Shown here one piece after another: positions 7,918 to 17,161 of a stretch of DNA of 64,000 bases (position 1 is the stretch's first letter; each line of letters starts with the position of its first letter). The stretch spans positions 124,001-188,000 of the forward strand of contig NZ_JAKRNT010000004.1 in NCBI RefSeq assembly GCF_022346605.1, given 5' to 3'. Position numbers and translations under genes: made by a program. Under the pieces are notes generated by a model. The model made no database searches. It was not told the DNA's origin and worked only from the letters and a program-made list of their open reading frames with translations. This stretch comes from Sporosarcina sp. ACRSL (GTDB lineage: Bacteria > Bacillota > Bacilli > Bacillales_A > Planococcaceae).

Positions 7918-8646
7918 ATGGAAGAAACGATCAGTCTTCAGGAACTTTTCAAGACATTGAAGAAAAGGGCTATCCTCATCCTGCTGACAATGCTGCTAGC
8001 GGTGACAGCTGCAGGTGTCGTCAGTTTCCTGCTCATGACACCGATCTACCAAGCATCGACACAAATTCTCGTCAATCAGCAGAAAACGGAGCAGAACCAG
8101 TTCAATACACAAGACATCCAGGCGAATCTTCAGCTAATCAATACATATAACGTCATCATCACAAGCCCAGCCATTTTGTCGAAGGTGATTGAAAATTTGG
8201 ATCTAGATACAACACCGGCAGCCTTGAGTGGGAAAATAACAGTGAATAGTGCGCAAAATTCGCAAGTTGTCAACGTGAGTGTCCAAGATCCGGAACCGTA
8301 TATGGCGGTCGATATCGCCAATACAACTGCTGAAGTATTCCAAGAAGAGATTCAGAGGCTAATGAATGTTGATAATGTCAACATCCTTTCGCCTGCAGTA
8401 CTATCTGAAAATCCGAAGCCCGTCAAGCCCGACCCATACCTTAATATGGCGATTGCAGCGGTCATCGGTCTTATGATAGGTGTCGGGATAGCGTTCCTGC
8501 TCGAGTATTTGGACACGACCGTCAAGACGGAGCAAGATGTCGAGGAGTTATTGGATTTGCCTATTTTAGGTCTAATCAGTCCGATTACAGATAGCGAAAT
8601 GCCAAGAACGAAAGAGGCGTTACAACACAAAAGAAAGAAGAGGTGA
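7918..8646 (+). CDS. Wzz/CapA-type chain-length regulator and BY-kinase activator
   Basis: The 242-residue protein has two membrane segments (about 17-38 and 175-196) flanking an extracellular Wzz domain rich in IYQASTQILV and QDIQANLQLINTY motifs. A short cytoplasmic tail includes EYLDTTVKTEQDVEELLDLP. In Bacillota this protein is separate from the kinase and activates it through its C-terminal tail. It sets polymer length together with Wzy. The stop overlaps the kinase start region, so the two are translationally linked. An AAGGGG site precedes the ATG. Confidence 0.9.
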   Translation: MEETISLQELFKTLKKRAILILLTMLLAVTAAGVVSFLLMTPIYQASTQILVNQQKTEQNQFNTQDIQANLQLINTYNVIITSPAILSKVIENLDLDTTPAALSGKITVNSAQNSQVVNVSVQDPEPYMAVDIANTTAEVFQEEIQRLMNVDNVNILSPAVLSENPKPVKPDPYLNMAIAAVIGLMIGVGIAFLLEYLDTTVKTEQDVEELLDLPILGLISPITDSEMPRTKEALQHKRKKR

Positions 8647-8648
8647 TC

Positions 8649-9356
8649 ATGATGTTCAAGAGAAAACAGCGGCCAATGCGAACAGTTGCAAGAAAACTTG
8701 TCACGAACACCAATCCGAAATCCATCGTTTCGGAGCAATTCCGCACGGTTCGAACGAACATCAATTTCTCGATGCCGGATAAGGAATTGAAAACATTGCT
8801 ATTCACCTCTTCTTCTCCGGGCGAAGGCAAATCGACGAGCGCTGCAAATGTAGCGATCGTTTTCGCGCAAGAAGGGAAAAAAGTGCTATTGGTAGATGCA
8901 GACATGCGTAAACCGACAATGCACTACACATTCCACATGACGAATACAACTGGCCTATCTAATTTGTTGACGAAGCAATCGACTCTTGGAGAGGTTACAA
9001 AAGTCATAGAGATTGAAGGCCTATCTTTGATCACTTGCGGTCCAATTCCACCGAATCCTGCCGAGCTCATCGGCTCGAAATCGATGGATGCGCTTCTTCA
9101 TGAGCTGACGTCTCAATACGATCTTGTTATTTTCGATGCGCCACCGCTACTTTCGGTCGCGGACGCTCAAATATTGTCGAATAAATGCGACGGGACGATC
9201 CTTGTCGTCAATTCTGGCGTGACGGAAAAAGAAAGTGCGATTAAGGCAAAAGAATTACTTATGGCTGCAAAAGCAAATATACTTGGGACTCTCCTGAACA
9301 ATTTCGCGCTTGAGAAGGACCATTATTACTATCAATATTATGGAACTGGAGAGTAA
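8649..9356 (+). CDS. BY-kinase (bacterial tyrosine kinase, CpsD/YwqD type)
   Basis: A cytoplasmic P-loop kinase of about 236 residues. Walker A is visible as SSSPGEGKST (about 47-56), Walker A' as VLLVDADMRKPT, and Walker B as DLVIFDAPP. The C-terminus has the tyrosine cluster DHYYYQYYGTGE, which is autophosphorylated in this family. Together with the upstream membrane modulator it controls polysaccharide assembly and can phosphorylate UDP-sugar dehydrogenases. ATG 8649 or 8652 follows the AGAAGAGGTG site; GTG 8643 overlaps it and is unlikely. It is second in the operon. Confidence 0.92.
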   Translation: MMFKRKQRPMRTVARKLVTNTNPKSIVSEQFRTVRTNINFSMPDKELKTLLFTSSSPGEGKSTSAANVAIVFAQEGKKVLLVDADMRKPTMHYTFHMTNTTGLSNLLTKQSTLGEVTKVIEIEGLSLITCGPIPPNPAELIGSKSMDALLHELTSQYDLVIFDAPPLLSVADAQILSNKCDGTILVVNSGVTEKESAIKAKELLMAAKANILGTLLNNFALEKDHYYYQYYGTGE

Positions 9357-9408
9357 AAGGACTCGTATGCCCTTATGCTCTCTTTTCTATTAAAGGAGCG
9401 CGGTTCGA

Positions 9409-10176
9409 ATGATTGATATGCATACTCATCTTTTGTTTGGTGTTGACGATGGACCTGCAACGATTGAAGAAACGTTTGCTTTAGTGAAAAAGGCGCAAGA
9501 GGAAGGAATTACGGATTTGATTTGCACGTCGCATGCCTCTCATCCACAATTCGATGTACAGCATCGCGAAGTGATAAGCCAAACTCTATTATTGAAAGAT
9601 GTCATCAGGGAAGCGGGGCTGAACGTTCAACTTCACCCAGGACAGGAAATCCGGCTGACTGAAGACATCATTGAAAAGTGGGACAGCGGGGAATTGCTCA
9701 CGCTCGCCAATTCCAGATACCTTCTATTGGAATTGCCGTCCCAGACGATTCCTGTCTATACGGTTAAAATCATCCAGGAAATGGTCGAAAGGGGAATCAT
9801 TCCGATCATTGCTCATCCAGAAAGAAACCGTGCAATTGCAGAAAAGCCCGAACGGCTCGAAAGGCTTATCCGCCATGGCGCAACCGCTCAAATTACGTCG
9901 GGTAGCTTATCAGGCCATTTCGGCAAAACTATACAAAAACTGTCACTGCAGCTTATCGAGGCGAATCTTGTCCATACATACGGCTCAGATGTCCATAACT
10001 TAAATACGAGGCCATTCCATTTTGGTAAAGGGCTCGATGTATTGGAACGAAAAAAGCTGTATGATATTGCAGATCTGATGCTCGAAAACAATGAAAGGAT
10101 TTTGAGGGATGAACCGTTATTCCTCTGGGAACCAGAACTGACAAAACCAAGGAAATTATTTGGCTTCATAGGGTGA
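9409..10176 (+). CDS. PHP-family tyrosine-protein phosphatase (CpsB/YwqE type)
   Basis: The 255-residue metal-dependent phosphatase has the PHP motifs MIDMHTHLLFGVDDGP (1-17), TSHASHP, HPGQE, IAHPERN and YGSDVHN, which supply the tri-metal site. In this family it dephosphorylates the BY-kinase and its targets, closing the phosphorylation cycle that controls exopolysaccharide export. It lies 52 bases after the kinase, behind AAAGGAG. About 190 bases with a small ATCCCAT/ATGGGAT inverted repeat (about 10223-10258) then separate it from the dehydratase gene. Confidence 0.92.
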   Translation: MIDMHTHLLFGVDDGPATIEETFALVKKAQEEGITDLICTSHASHPQFDVQHREVISQTLLLKDVIREAGLNVQLHPGQEIRLTEDIIEKWDSGELLTLANSRYLLLELPSQTIPVYTVKIIQEMVERGIIPIIAHPERNRAIAEKPERLERLIRHGATAQITSGSLSGHFGKTIQKLSLQLIEANLVHTYGSDVHNLNTRPFHFGKGLDVLERKKLYDIADLMLENNERILRDEPLFLWEPELTKPRKLFGFIG

Positions 10177-10407
10177 AAGAAAATCAAATCTAGTAATTTA
10201 CTAAAAATTGAACTGTTGTTTCATCCCATTTCCATATAAAAAAGAGAACAGATGGGATCCAAAGACTCACAAATAAATAATCGAAAGGGCAGAATTCAAC
10301 AAACAGGCTAGAACACTTCGGGGGGAATTGAAACTACTGAATTATAAACACATTTATGTAGGGTTTATAGTTCTGTGTTACAACATAGAACGGAGGGATT
10401 CTTGCGA

Positions 10408-12234
10408 ATGACGATGAAAAAGCGGGTCACATTGCTTTTCCTGTTGGATTCACTCATTGTGCTGGTATCAATCTTTCTTGGATACTACATATTGCGACCT
10501 GACAAGGTCATCTTCAAAAATGAAATCATCCTGATGAGCGCCTTGACGATTCAAATCGCGCATCATTTGTTTGCTTGGCATTATGGTTTGTACCGGAAAG
10601 TATGGTCGTATGCCTCCATCGGTGAGTTGAAAGCGATATTCAAATCGGTCACTTTGACGATTGCTGTCGTAATGGCTGCCCAATTCATTTTTACAAAAGA
10701 CATCAATTTTCGAGCTCTTTTCCTAACATGGATGCTCCACATTCTATTCATCGGCGGCTCACGACTTAGTTGGCGCATTACACGTGACACTTTTCGGAAA
10801 TCACATGATCAAGGGATGAAGCGCGTCATGATTATTGGTGCCGGACAAGCTGGTATGTTGGTGGCTCGGCAACTGCTGAACAACCCCGATTCGGGCATGA
10901 AACCTGTCCTATTCCTTGATGATGATATGACCAAAAAAGGCTTGGAGCTGTACGGCATCAAAATTCTAGGCTGTACAAGTCATATCGAAGAAAACGTCAA
11001 GGACACTAACATCGAAGTAATCATCATTGCGATTCCTTCAATGGCAAAGCAGGACATGACCGAGCTCATGAAACGATGCGTAGCAACAGGCGCACGTACA
11101 CAAACAATACCACGCATTGAAGATTTGATGACGGGGAAAGTATCGGTTAACGATATTCGTGACGTAAAAATAGAAGATCTCCTTGGTCGCGACGAGGTCC
11201 AGCTCGACATGAAAGCGATCAAGGAGAAATTGACTGATAAAACCATCTTAGTAACCGGAGCAGGCGGCTCCATCGGTTCCGAAATATGCCGACAATTGAC
11301 GGCATTTAAGCCGAAGAGCCTTATCCTGCTCGGTCACGGAGAAAGTTCCATCTACAATATAGACATGGAACTACGCCAAAAGGTTTCACCCGAAACTAAA
11401 CTCATTCCGATCATCGCGGACGTCCAGGACCGCGACCGGATCTTCGACATCATGGCGGAATACAAACCAGATGTCATCTACCATGCCGCGGCACATAAAC
11501 ATGTCCCGCTCATGGAAGCGAACCCGATGGAAGCCGTCAAAAACAACATTTTCGGAACGAAAAACGTAGCGGAAGCTGCGGACACTTTTGGCGTCCCTTA
11601 CTTCGTTCTTGTATCAACCGACAAAGCCGTCAATCCGCCGAACGTCATGGGTGCAACGAAGCGTTTTGCTGAAATGGTCGTTCAGAACCTTGCCAAGAAC
11701 AGTAGAACGAAATTTGCGGCGGTTCGCTTTGGGAATGTACTCGGCTCCCGTGGGAGTGTTGTTCCATTGTTCAAAAAGCAAATTGCAGCAGGGGGGCCGG
11801 TGACAGTAACCGACCCAAGAATGACCCGCTATTTCATGACCATACCCGAAGCATCCAGACTCGTCATCCAGGCAGGGGTACTTGCACGAGGCGGCGAGGT
11901 GTTCGTTCTTGATATGGGTGAACCGGTGAAAATTGTGGACCTAGCGAAGAACTTGATCAGACTGTCTGGTTATGGGGAGGATGAAATTGAAATCAAGTAT
12001 TCCGGCATCCGACCGGGCGAGAAGTTGTATGAAGAGCTGCTCAATGAGAGTGAACGGCAGAGTGAGTATGTGTTTCCGAAAATTTATGTTGGGAAGGCTA
12101 CTCCGATTAGTGAGTTGGAGATGGAGCTTGTCTTGGACAAGCTGTTAGATATGGACGCTTATGAGGTAAAAGAGACGTTGGTTGGACTTGCGAATCGAAA
12201 GGTTACTGAAAGTGTTCAGGTTTCGCTCGTTTAA
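10408..12234 (+). CDS. membrane UDP-GlcNAc 4,6-dehydratase (PglF/CapD/EpsC family)
   Basis: About 608 residues. Four N-terminal membrane helices (about 8-125) precede a nucleotide-binding domain (IIGAGQAGM, about 137) and a C-terminal SDR domain with GAGGSIGSE (about 285). The catalytic triad region reads VSTDKAVNPPNVMGATKR. Methionine in place of the usual tyrosine of YxxxK is the hallmark of this 4,6-dehydratase family. It converts UDP-GlcNAc to the 4-keto-6-deoxy sugar, feeding the aminotransferase at 24313 and the acetyltransferase at 20871. ATG 10408 sits 10 bases after GGAGGG; further upstream starts lie in or before that site. Confidence 0.9.
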   Translation: MTMKKRVTLLFLLDSLIVLVSIFLGYYILRPDKVIFKNEIILMSALTIQIAHHLFAWHYGLYRKVWSYASIGELKAIFKSVTLTIAVVMAAQFIFTKDINFRALFLTWMLHILFIGGSRLSWRITRDTFRKSHDQGMKRVMIIGAGQAGMLVARQLLNNPDSGMKPVLFLDDDMTKKGLELYGIKILGCTSHIEENVKDTNIEVIIIAIPSMAKQDMTELMKRCVATGARTQTIPRIEDLMTGKVSVNDIRDVKIEDLLGRDEVQLDMKAIKEKLTDKTILVTGAGGSIGSEICRQLTAFKPKSLILLGHGESSIYNIDMELRQKVSPETKLIPIIADVQDRDRIFDIMAEYKPDVIYHAAAHKHVPLMEANPMEAVKNNIFGTKNVAEAADTFGVPYFVLVSTDKAVNPPNVMGATKRFAEMVVQNLAKNSRTKFAAVRFGNVLGSRGSVVPLFKKQIAAGGPVTVTDPRMTRYFMTIPEASRLVIQAGVLARGGEVFVLDMGEPVKIVDLAKNLIRLSGYGEDEIEIKYSGIRPGEKLYEELLNESERQSEYVFPKIYVGKATPISELEMELVLDKLLDMDAYEVKETLVGLANRKVTESVQVSLV

Positions 12235-12261
12235 TACTATTTTGAGAAGAAGGTTATAAAA

Positions 12262-13296
12262 ATGAATTTTGCAATCGTTGGTTGTGGATTTATTGCGAAA
12301 AAACATGCAAACGCAATTCGAAATATAGAAGGCGCAAATCTAATCGCTGTCTGTGATCGAGTGCCGGAGTTAATGGAACCGTATGTTAATGAATATGGTG
12401 CAACTCCTTATATTGAACTCGAAGAAATGCTGAGGGACCATAAAATTAAAGTCGTATGTATTTGCACGCCAAGCGGAACTCATGCTGCCATTGCTGAATT
12501 AGCTGCACAGTATGGGAAACATATCATAGTAGAAAAACCGATTGCCATGACTTTGGAAGAAGCAGAAAGAATCATTTCATCCTCTGAAGACAATGATATT
12601 AAGTTGGCGGTCGTTCATCCGAACCGATTCCGTCCGGTCGTTCTGAAGCTGAATGAAATAATGGAAAAGAATTTGTTAGGTACAATCAGTCACGCTCTTT
12701 GTATCGTCAATTGGAATCGTGGACAAGACTATTACGATCAATCCCCTTGGAGAGGGACGAAAGAACATGACGGGGGAGTATTGATGAACCAAGCAATTCA
12801 TAATCTGGATCTGCTGTTGTCATTTATGGGTACTCCTACTGAAGTATTCAGCATGGAAGCAACTCGATTCCACGAGATCGAAGCCGAAGATTTTTCAACT
12901 GGAATTATTCGGTTTGAATCAGGCGCTTTTGCGACCGTACAAGCTTCGACTAATGTCTATCCGAAAAACTATGAAGAATCCATCACGCTCTTTGGTGAAA
13001 AAGGAACAGTTAAAATCGGCGGACCCAATGCATTGTACTTTGAAACATTAAATGTTCGGGACTTAGAAGACAGTGTAATTGAAAGCTATATCAATGAAGT
13101 AAAAGCAGATCCTTGGGGAACATCAGGTCATGAGCAGATTATAAGAGACATGATGGAAGCAATAAAAGAAGACAGACAACCAGTAGTCTCAGGTAAAGAA
13201 GGAAAAAGAGCGCTTGAGCTCGTACTCGCATTCTATCAATCTGCTGAAAAGAACACACCGATTACTCTGAAAAACACACCAATTACTTTAATGTAA
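12262..13296 (+). CDS. Gfo/Idh/MocA oxidoreductase, WbpB/WlbA-like
   Basis: The 344-residue NAD-dependent dehydrogenase has an N-terminal Rossmann motif (AIVGCGFIAKKHANAI, 3-18) and the family EKP motif (IIVEKPIAMTLEEAE, about 92-106). The C-terminal domain contains DGGVLMNQAIHNLDLL. In a locus with a UDP-sugar 6-dehydrogenase, a DegT aminotransferase and a hexapeptide acyltransferase it fits the 3-oxidation of UDP-GlcNAc-uronic acid, as for WbpB. The C-terminus has the small internal repeat NTPITL twice. GAAGAAGG precedes the ATG and the next gene starts a few bases later. Substrate is inferred from context. Confidence 0.82.
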   Translation: MNFAIVGCGFIAKKHANAIRNIEGANLIAVCDRVPELMEPYVNEYGATPYIELEEMLRDHKIKVVCICTPSGTHAAIAELAAQYGKHIIVEKPIAMTLEEAERIISSSEDNDIKLAVVHPNRFRPVVLKLNEIMEKNLLGTISHALCIVNWNRGQDYYDQSPWRGTKEHDGGVLMNQAIHNLDLLLSFMGTPTEVFSMEATRFHEIEAEDFSTGIIRFESGAFATVQASTNVYPKNYEESITLFGEKGTVKIGGPNALYFETLNVRDLEDSVIESYINEVKADPWGTSGHEQIIRDMMEAIKEDRQPVVSGKEGKRALELVLAFYQSAEKNTPITLKNTPITLM

Positions 13297-13309
13297 AGGG
13301 ATGAATGAT

Positions 13310-14629
13310 ATGACGACAACCCAAACAATATCACAAGAACTGATTAATAAATTCACATCAAAAACAGCGACAATTGGGGTAGTTGGGCTAGGCTATGTAG
13401 GACTTCCACTTGCCGTTGAAAAAGCAAAAGCAGGTTTCACTGTCATTGGTTTCGACATACAAGAAGAGAAAGTGCGTATGGTCAATGACGGGGAAAACTA
13501 CATTGGTGACGTTGTTCAAGAGGATCTGGAAGCACTCGTTGCTACAGAAAAACTAACGGCAACAGCCGACTACTGCTTCATTCGAGATGTCGACGCGGTT
13601 GCTATCTGTGTCCCGACACCACTCGATATATATAAACAGCCAAATATGCAATATGTAGAAAGTTCCGCCAAGGCAATAGCAGCGCATATAACGCCAGGGA
13701 CACTAGTCGTTCTAGAAAGTACAACGTATCCGGGCACGACGGAAGAACTTATCAAGCCGATTCTTGAAGAAGCAGGGCTCATCATCGGGAAAGATGTATT
13801 CCTAGCCTATTCTCCTGAACGTGTCGATCCAGGCAACAAGCAATTCAACACCAAAAACACACCGAAAGTCGTCGGTGGAGTGACAGAAGAATGTACAAAA
13901 GTGGCTGCTTCGATGTACCGTGCTGTTCTTGATGGCGACATCCATGAAGTATCGAGTCCGTCGGTCGCTGAAATGGAAAAATTATTGGAAAACACATTTA
14001 GAAATATTAATATCGCCCTTGCTAATGAAATGGCGATCTTATGCCATAAAATGGACATCGATGTTTGGGAAGTAATTGACGCAGCTGCAACAAAACCATA
14101 CGGATTTATGCCTTTTTATCCGGGTCCTGGCCTTGGAGGGCACTGCATCCCAATCGATCCATGGTATTTGACTTGGAAAGCGCGTGAGTATAATTATCAT
14201 ACGAAACTGATTGAAACTGCTGGGGAAATTAATGATAGTATGCCGGATTTTGTGGTTCAGCGCTGTTCGGAGATTTTAAACCAACAAGCGAAGGCTCTAA
14301 AAGGATCTAAAATCCTGGTGCTTGGTGTTGCTTATAAGAAGGATATTGATGATTATCGTGAATCGCCAGTGTTACCGATATTGGAACGATTGACTGACGC
14401 CGGAGCAGATTGGAAAGTTTCCGATCCACATATTCCTAATTTCAAATTAAACGGGGAAATCATTCAGACAGTTAGGCTAACAGAGGACATGTTAATAGAA
14501 GCGGACTTAGTTTTGATTGCTACGAATCATAGTGAGTTTCAGTATGAAATGATACAAAAGCTTAGCAAGGCAATACTTGATACAAGAAATGCTCTCGATA
14601 ACGCACAAAGAAATTACTACAAGCTATAA
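13310..14629 (+). CDS. UDP-N-acetylglucosamine 6-dehydrogenase (WbpA-like)
   Basis: A UDP-glucose/GDP-mannose dehydrogenase family protein of about 439 residues. It has GVVGLGYVGLPLAVEKAKAG (about 22-41) for NAD binding and ESTTYPGTTEE. LLENTFRNINIALANEMA contains the conserved Asn, and the catalytic cysteine is in GPGLGGHCIPIDPWY. Members oxidise C6 of UDP-HexNAc to the uronic acid. ATG 13310 is 9 bases after AAAGGG; ATG 13301 is too close to it. It is the likely first step of a GlcNAc-uronic acid branch continued by the genes at 12262, 17094 and 18268. Confidence 0.9.
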   Translation: MTTTQTISQELINKFTSKTATIGVVGLGYVGLPLAVEKAKAGFTVIGFDIQEEKVRMVNDGENYIGDVVQEDLEALVATEKLTATADYCFIRDVDAVAICVPTPLDIYKQPNMQYVESSAKAIAAHITPGTLVVLESTTYPGTTEELIKPILEEAGLIIGKDVFLAYSPERVDPGNKQFNTKNTPKVVGGVTEECTKVAASMYRAVLDGDIHEVSSPSVAEMEKLLENTFRNINIALANEMAILCHKMDIDVWEVIDAAATKPYGFMPFYPGPGLGGHCIPIDPWYLTWKAREYNYHTKLIETAGEINDSMPDFVVQRCSEILNQQAKALKGSKILVLGVAYKKDIDDYRESPVLPILERLTDAGADWKVSDPHIPNFKLNGEIIQTVRLTEDMLIEADLVLIATNHSEFQYEMIQKLSKAILDTRNALDNAQRNYYKL

Positions 14630-14637
14630 AATGACTT

Positions 14638-15915
14638 ATGAAAAACAAGAAGAATAAGAACTTTATTAAAAATGTACTCACTATTGCTAAAGGAACGGCA
14701 ACCGGGCAACTGATACTTTTTTTAGCATCACCTATTTTAAGTAGAATATATACGCCAGAAGAATATGGTGTATTAGCCATTTACACGTTATTAATATCCA
14801 CGTTAAGTATTCTTTCAACACTTAAACTCGAATTAGCAATGCAAACAGAAGAGAAAGACACACGTTCTATTTTTATTGTCAAAGTATCAATGATTTTCAA
14901 CATTATATTTTCAGTGACATTGTTAGTTATCTTTCACAGTCAAAAAGAGTTGCTAAGTAAATTATTGAAAATACCTATAGAAAGCTCCGGATTTTTATAT
15001 TTAATACCCTTAGGCGTTTTTGCATTGGGGTTAAATAGGATAAATTCAAGCCTTTATATTAGAAACAAGAATTTCAATGATTTAAAAAAGCTGTTTGTTT
15101 CTAATTCTATTTTAATGGTCACGATCCAAATGGCATTAGGAGTATTGAAGGTAATCCCTAATTCTTTGATAATTGGTGACGCAATAGGCAGGCTAATCAC
15201 CAATATTAGAGCTATAAGGGGAAAGTTAACGAATACTAAAACCCCAAAGCTCAGCTTTCCGAATGTTGTTGAAGTCATTAAGGAAAAAAGAAAATATGTT
15301 TTTCTCTCAACTAGTTCTGAATTTCTATTTGTATTGGTAAACCAATCTATTCCTTTTTTGCTCATACTTTTCTATAGTCCGATTTTAGCTGGCTATTATA
15401 CGTTCGGGCTAAAGATTGTGAATGCGCCAATGGTCTTAATTGGTAAATCAATATCTCAAGTATATATATCGGAAATTCGTACTGAAACAAAAAGATACAG
15501 CAAAATTAATAACCTATTTAATCAGATTGTAAAAAGGTTAATCGTGACGGCTATTCTACCTTATAGTTTATTATTCTTCTTTGGACCGGAAATATTTTCA
15601 GTTATTTTTGGATCCGAATGGAGTTATTCTGGAGAACTAATGAGTATAATGTCAATTTTATTTTTTGTTGAGATAATCGTCTATCCATTGACAGTAACAT
15701 TAGAGGTTTTAGAAAAACAAAACTTCCTTTTCATCTGGCAACTAAGTAGAGGTATCACTACTATTGCAGCTTTCAGTGTCTTAAATCTCCTCGAAGTTAA
15801 AGTGGAATTAACTTTATTTGTAGTCTCGCTGTTATTAGTGATTTTTTATGTAATTGTTTTTGTGTATATAAAAAAAGTCATAACTAGCAAGGAAGAGCAT
15901 ATTGAAGCTACATAA
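14638..15915 (+). CDS. wzx: polysaccharide flippase (Wzx, MOP superfamily)
   Basis: The 425-residue, highly hydrophobic protein has about 12 membrane helices. It begins with KGTATGQLILFLASPILSRI and YTPEEYGVLAIYT, the typical N-terminal signature of Wzx/RfbX transporters. It would flip the lipid-linked repeat unit across the membrane. It starts 8 bases after the dehydrogenase stop and overlaps the polymerase start by 14 bases. From here to the polymerase the DNA is clearly more AT-rich than the flanking sugar genes, as is common for wzx/wzy. Confidence 0.88.
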   Translation: MKNKKNKNFIKNVLTIAKGTATGQLILFLASPILSRIYTPEEYGVLAIYTLLISTLSILSTLKLELAMQTEEKDTRSIFIVKVSMIFNIIFSVTLLVIFHSQKELLSKLLKIPIESSGFLYLIPLGVFALGLNRINSSLYIRNKNFNDLKKLFVSNSILMVTIQMALGVLKVIPNSLIIGDAIGRLITNIRAIRGKLTNTKTPKLSFPNVVEVIKEKRKYVFLSTSSEFLFVLVNQSIPFLLILFYSPILAGYYTFGLKIVNAPMVLIGKSISQVYISEIRTETKRYSKINNLFNQIVKRLIVTAILPYSLLFFFGPEIFSVIFGSEWSYSGELMSIMSILFFVEIIVYPLTVTLEVLEKQNFLFIWQLSRGITTIAAFSVLNLLEVKVELTLFVVSLLLVIFYVIVFVYIKKVITSKEEHIEAT

Positions 15916-17161
15916 TTTAATAAAGTTAACTCAAATGGTGGTAATTGTATTAATCATATTTGCAGGAAGAACCGATTTTGGTATTAACCTACCTCCTATT
16001 CCAATCTACATTGGGGTTATCGGTATTATCGGCTTACTGCTAAGCTTCATAATAATGAAGAAAAGGGAGGGGTATGGATTATCCAATCCTCTTTATACTT
16101 CTTTACTCTTCTTCTTTTCAATAATTCTATTAGTTGGTAATTACACTGATACAAATCAATATGGTTTTACAAAGTCTCTTGAGTTTACTTTCTATGTTTT
16201 TTTCCTGATTTTAATCATAGATATTTGTATCCAACAAAGAAAAGATTTAATAAATTTAATAAAATCCTTTTACTTTGTTGCTCTGCTAATGGCGTTAACT
16301 TCTATTGCTATGGGGATTGTAAACAATACTCTATTTACAGAAAGATTAACCTTTCTGAACAGCGGTTCTAACACATTTAGTAGAATGATGTTTATGGGGT
16401 TATCGGCTAATATTTTTATAATCCTTAGTTCAAAAAGAGGATTCATTAAATACTTCGGTTTATGGATTTTTTTAGGTGCTATTTTCTTAAGTGGGTCCCG
16501 ACAAACTATCTTAGGAGCAGTCATTTTTGTTGTACTATTTTTGCTATTGACCACAGTAAAAACAAAGAAAATAAAAGGTAAAGTAATACTAAAATTTACA
16601 GCCTTATTAACTTTCTTACTAATACCTATTGTTTTTTTGTGGCCTTTAATACAGGAAAGTAGGTTCTACAGCAGATTGCTTCTGTTGTTTTCCGAAGACA
16701 AAGGTGCTTCGTTTAATGTTAGAACTTGGTTAATAGAGCAAGCATTCCTTTATGGAAAAGAATCATATTTATTTGGAAATGGCACAGGCTCATTTGCTCT
16801 AAAACTGCCTGAATATATCTATCCCCATAATATTTTTGCTGAAATCTTTATGGAGAATGGAATTTTAGGCTTACTAATTTTATTCATCATTATAATTTAC
16901 CCATTGTACAATATGAAAAAAATAAACATTCGAAGTGATTACAACACAAAACTAGTTAATGATACATTGCTGATCATGTATCTCTTTAGTTTATATACCG
17001 CTCAAATATCTGGAGATCTATATGATAATCGTTGGATTTTTATTTTTGGATTGTTACTACTAAAAAATGCTGTTTGGACAAGGAGAGAATACGTTGAGTC
17101 AAAAAATTCCGATGTTAGATTTAAGCAATCAATACCACAATATAAAGGAGGAAATAATTGA
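15902..17161 (+). CDS. wzy: O-antigen/exopolysaccharide polymerase (Wzy-like)
   Basis: A membrane protein of about 419 residues with roughly 10-12 helices and a large external loop (about 255-310). The loop holds the O-antigen ligase/Wzy-type stretch RTWLIEQAFLYGKESYLFGN, followed by PHNIFAEIFMENGILGLL. It is expected to polymerise repeat units outside the membrane under control of the chain-length regulator. The start is TTG 15902 behind GGAAGAG, overlapping wzx. Its last 68 bases overlap the downstream aminotransferase. Confidence 0.85.
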   Translation: MKLHNLIKLTQMVVIVLIIFAGRTDFGINLPPIPIYIGVIGIIGLLLSFIIMKKREGYGLSNPLYTSLLFFFSIILLVGNYTDTNQYGFTKSLEFTFYVFFLILIIDICIQQRKDLINLIKSFYFVALLMALTSIAMGIVNNTLFTERLTFLNSGSNTFSRMMFMGLSANIFIILSSKRGFIKYFGLWIFLGAIFLSGSRQTILGAVIFVVLFLLLTTVKTKKIKGKVILKFTALLTFLLIPIVFLWPLIQESRFYSRLLLLFSEDKGASFNVRTWLIEQAFLYGKESYLFGNGTGSFALKLPEYIYPHNIFAEIFMENGILGLLILFIIIIYPLYNMKKINIRSDYNTKLVNDTLLIMYLFSLYTAQISGDLYDNRWIFIFGLLLLKNAVWTRREYVESKNSDVRFKQSIPQYKGGNN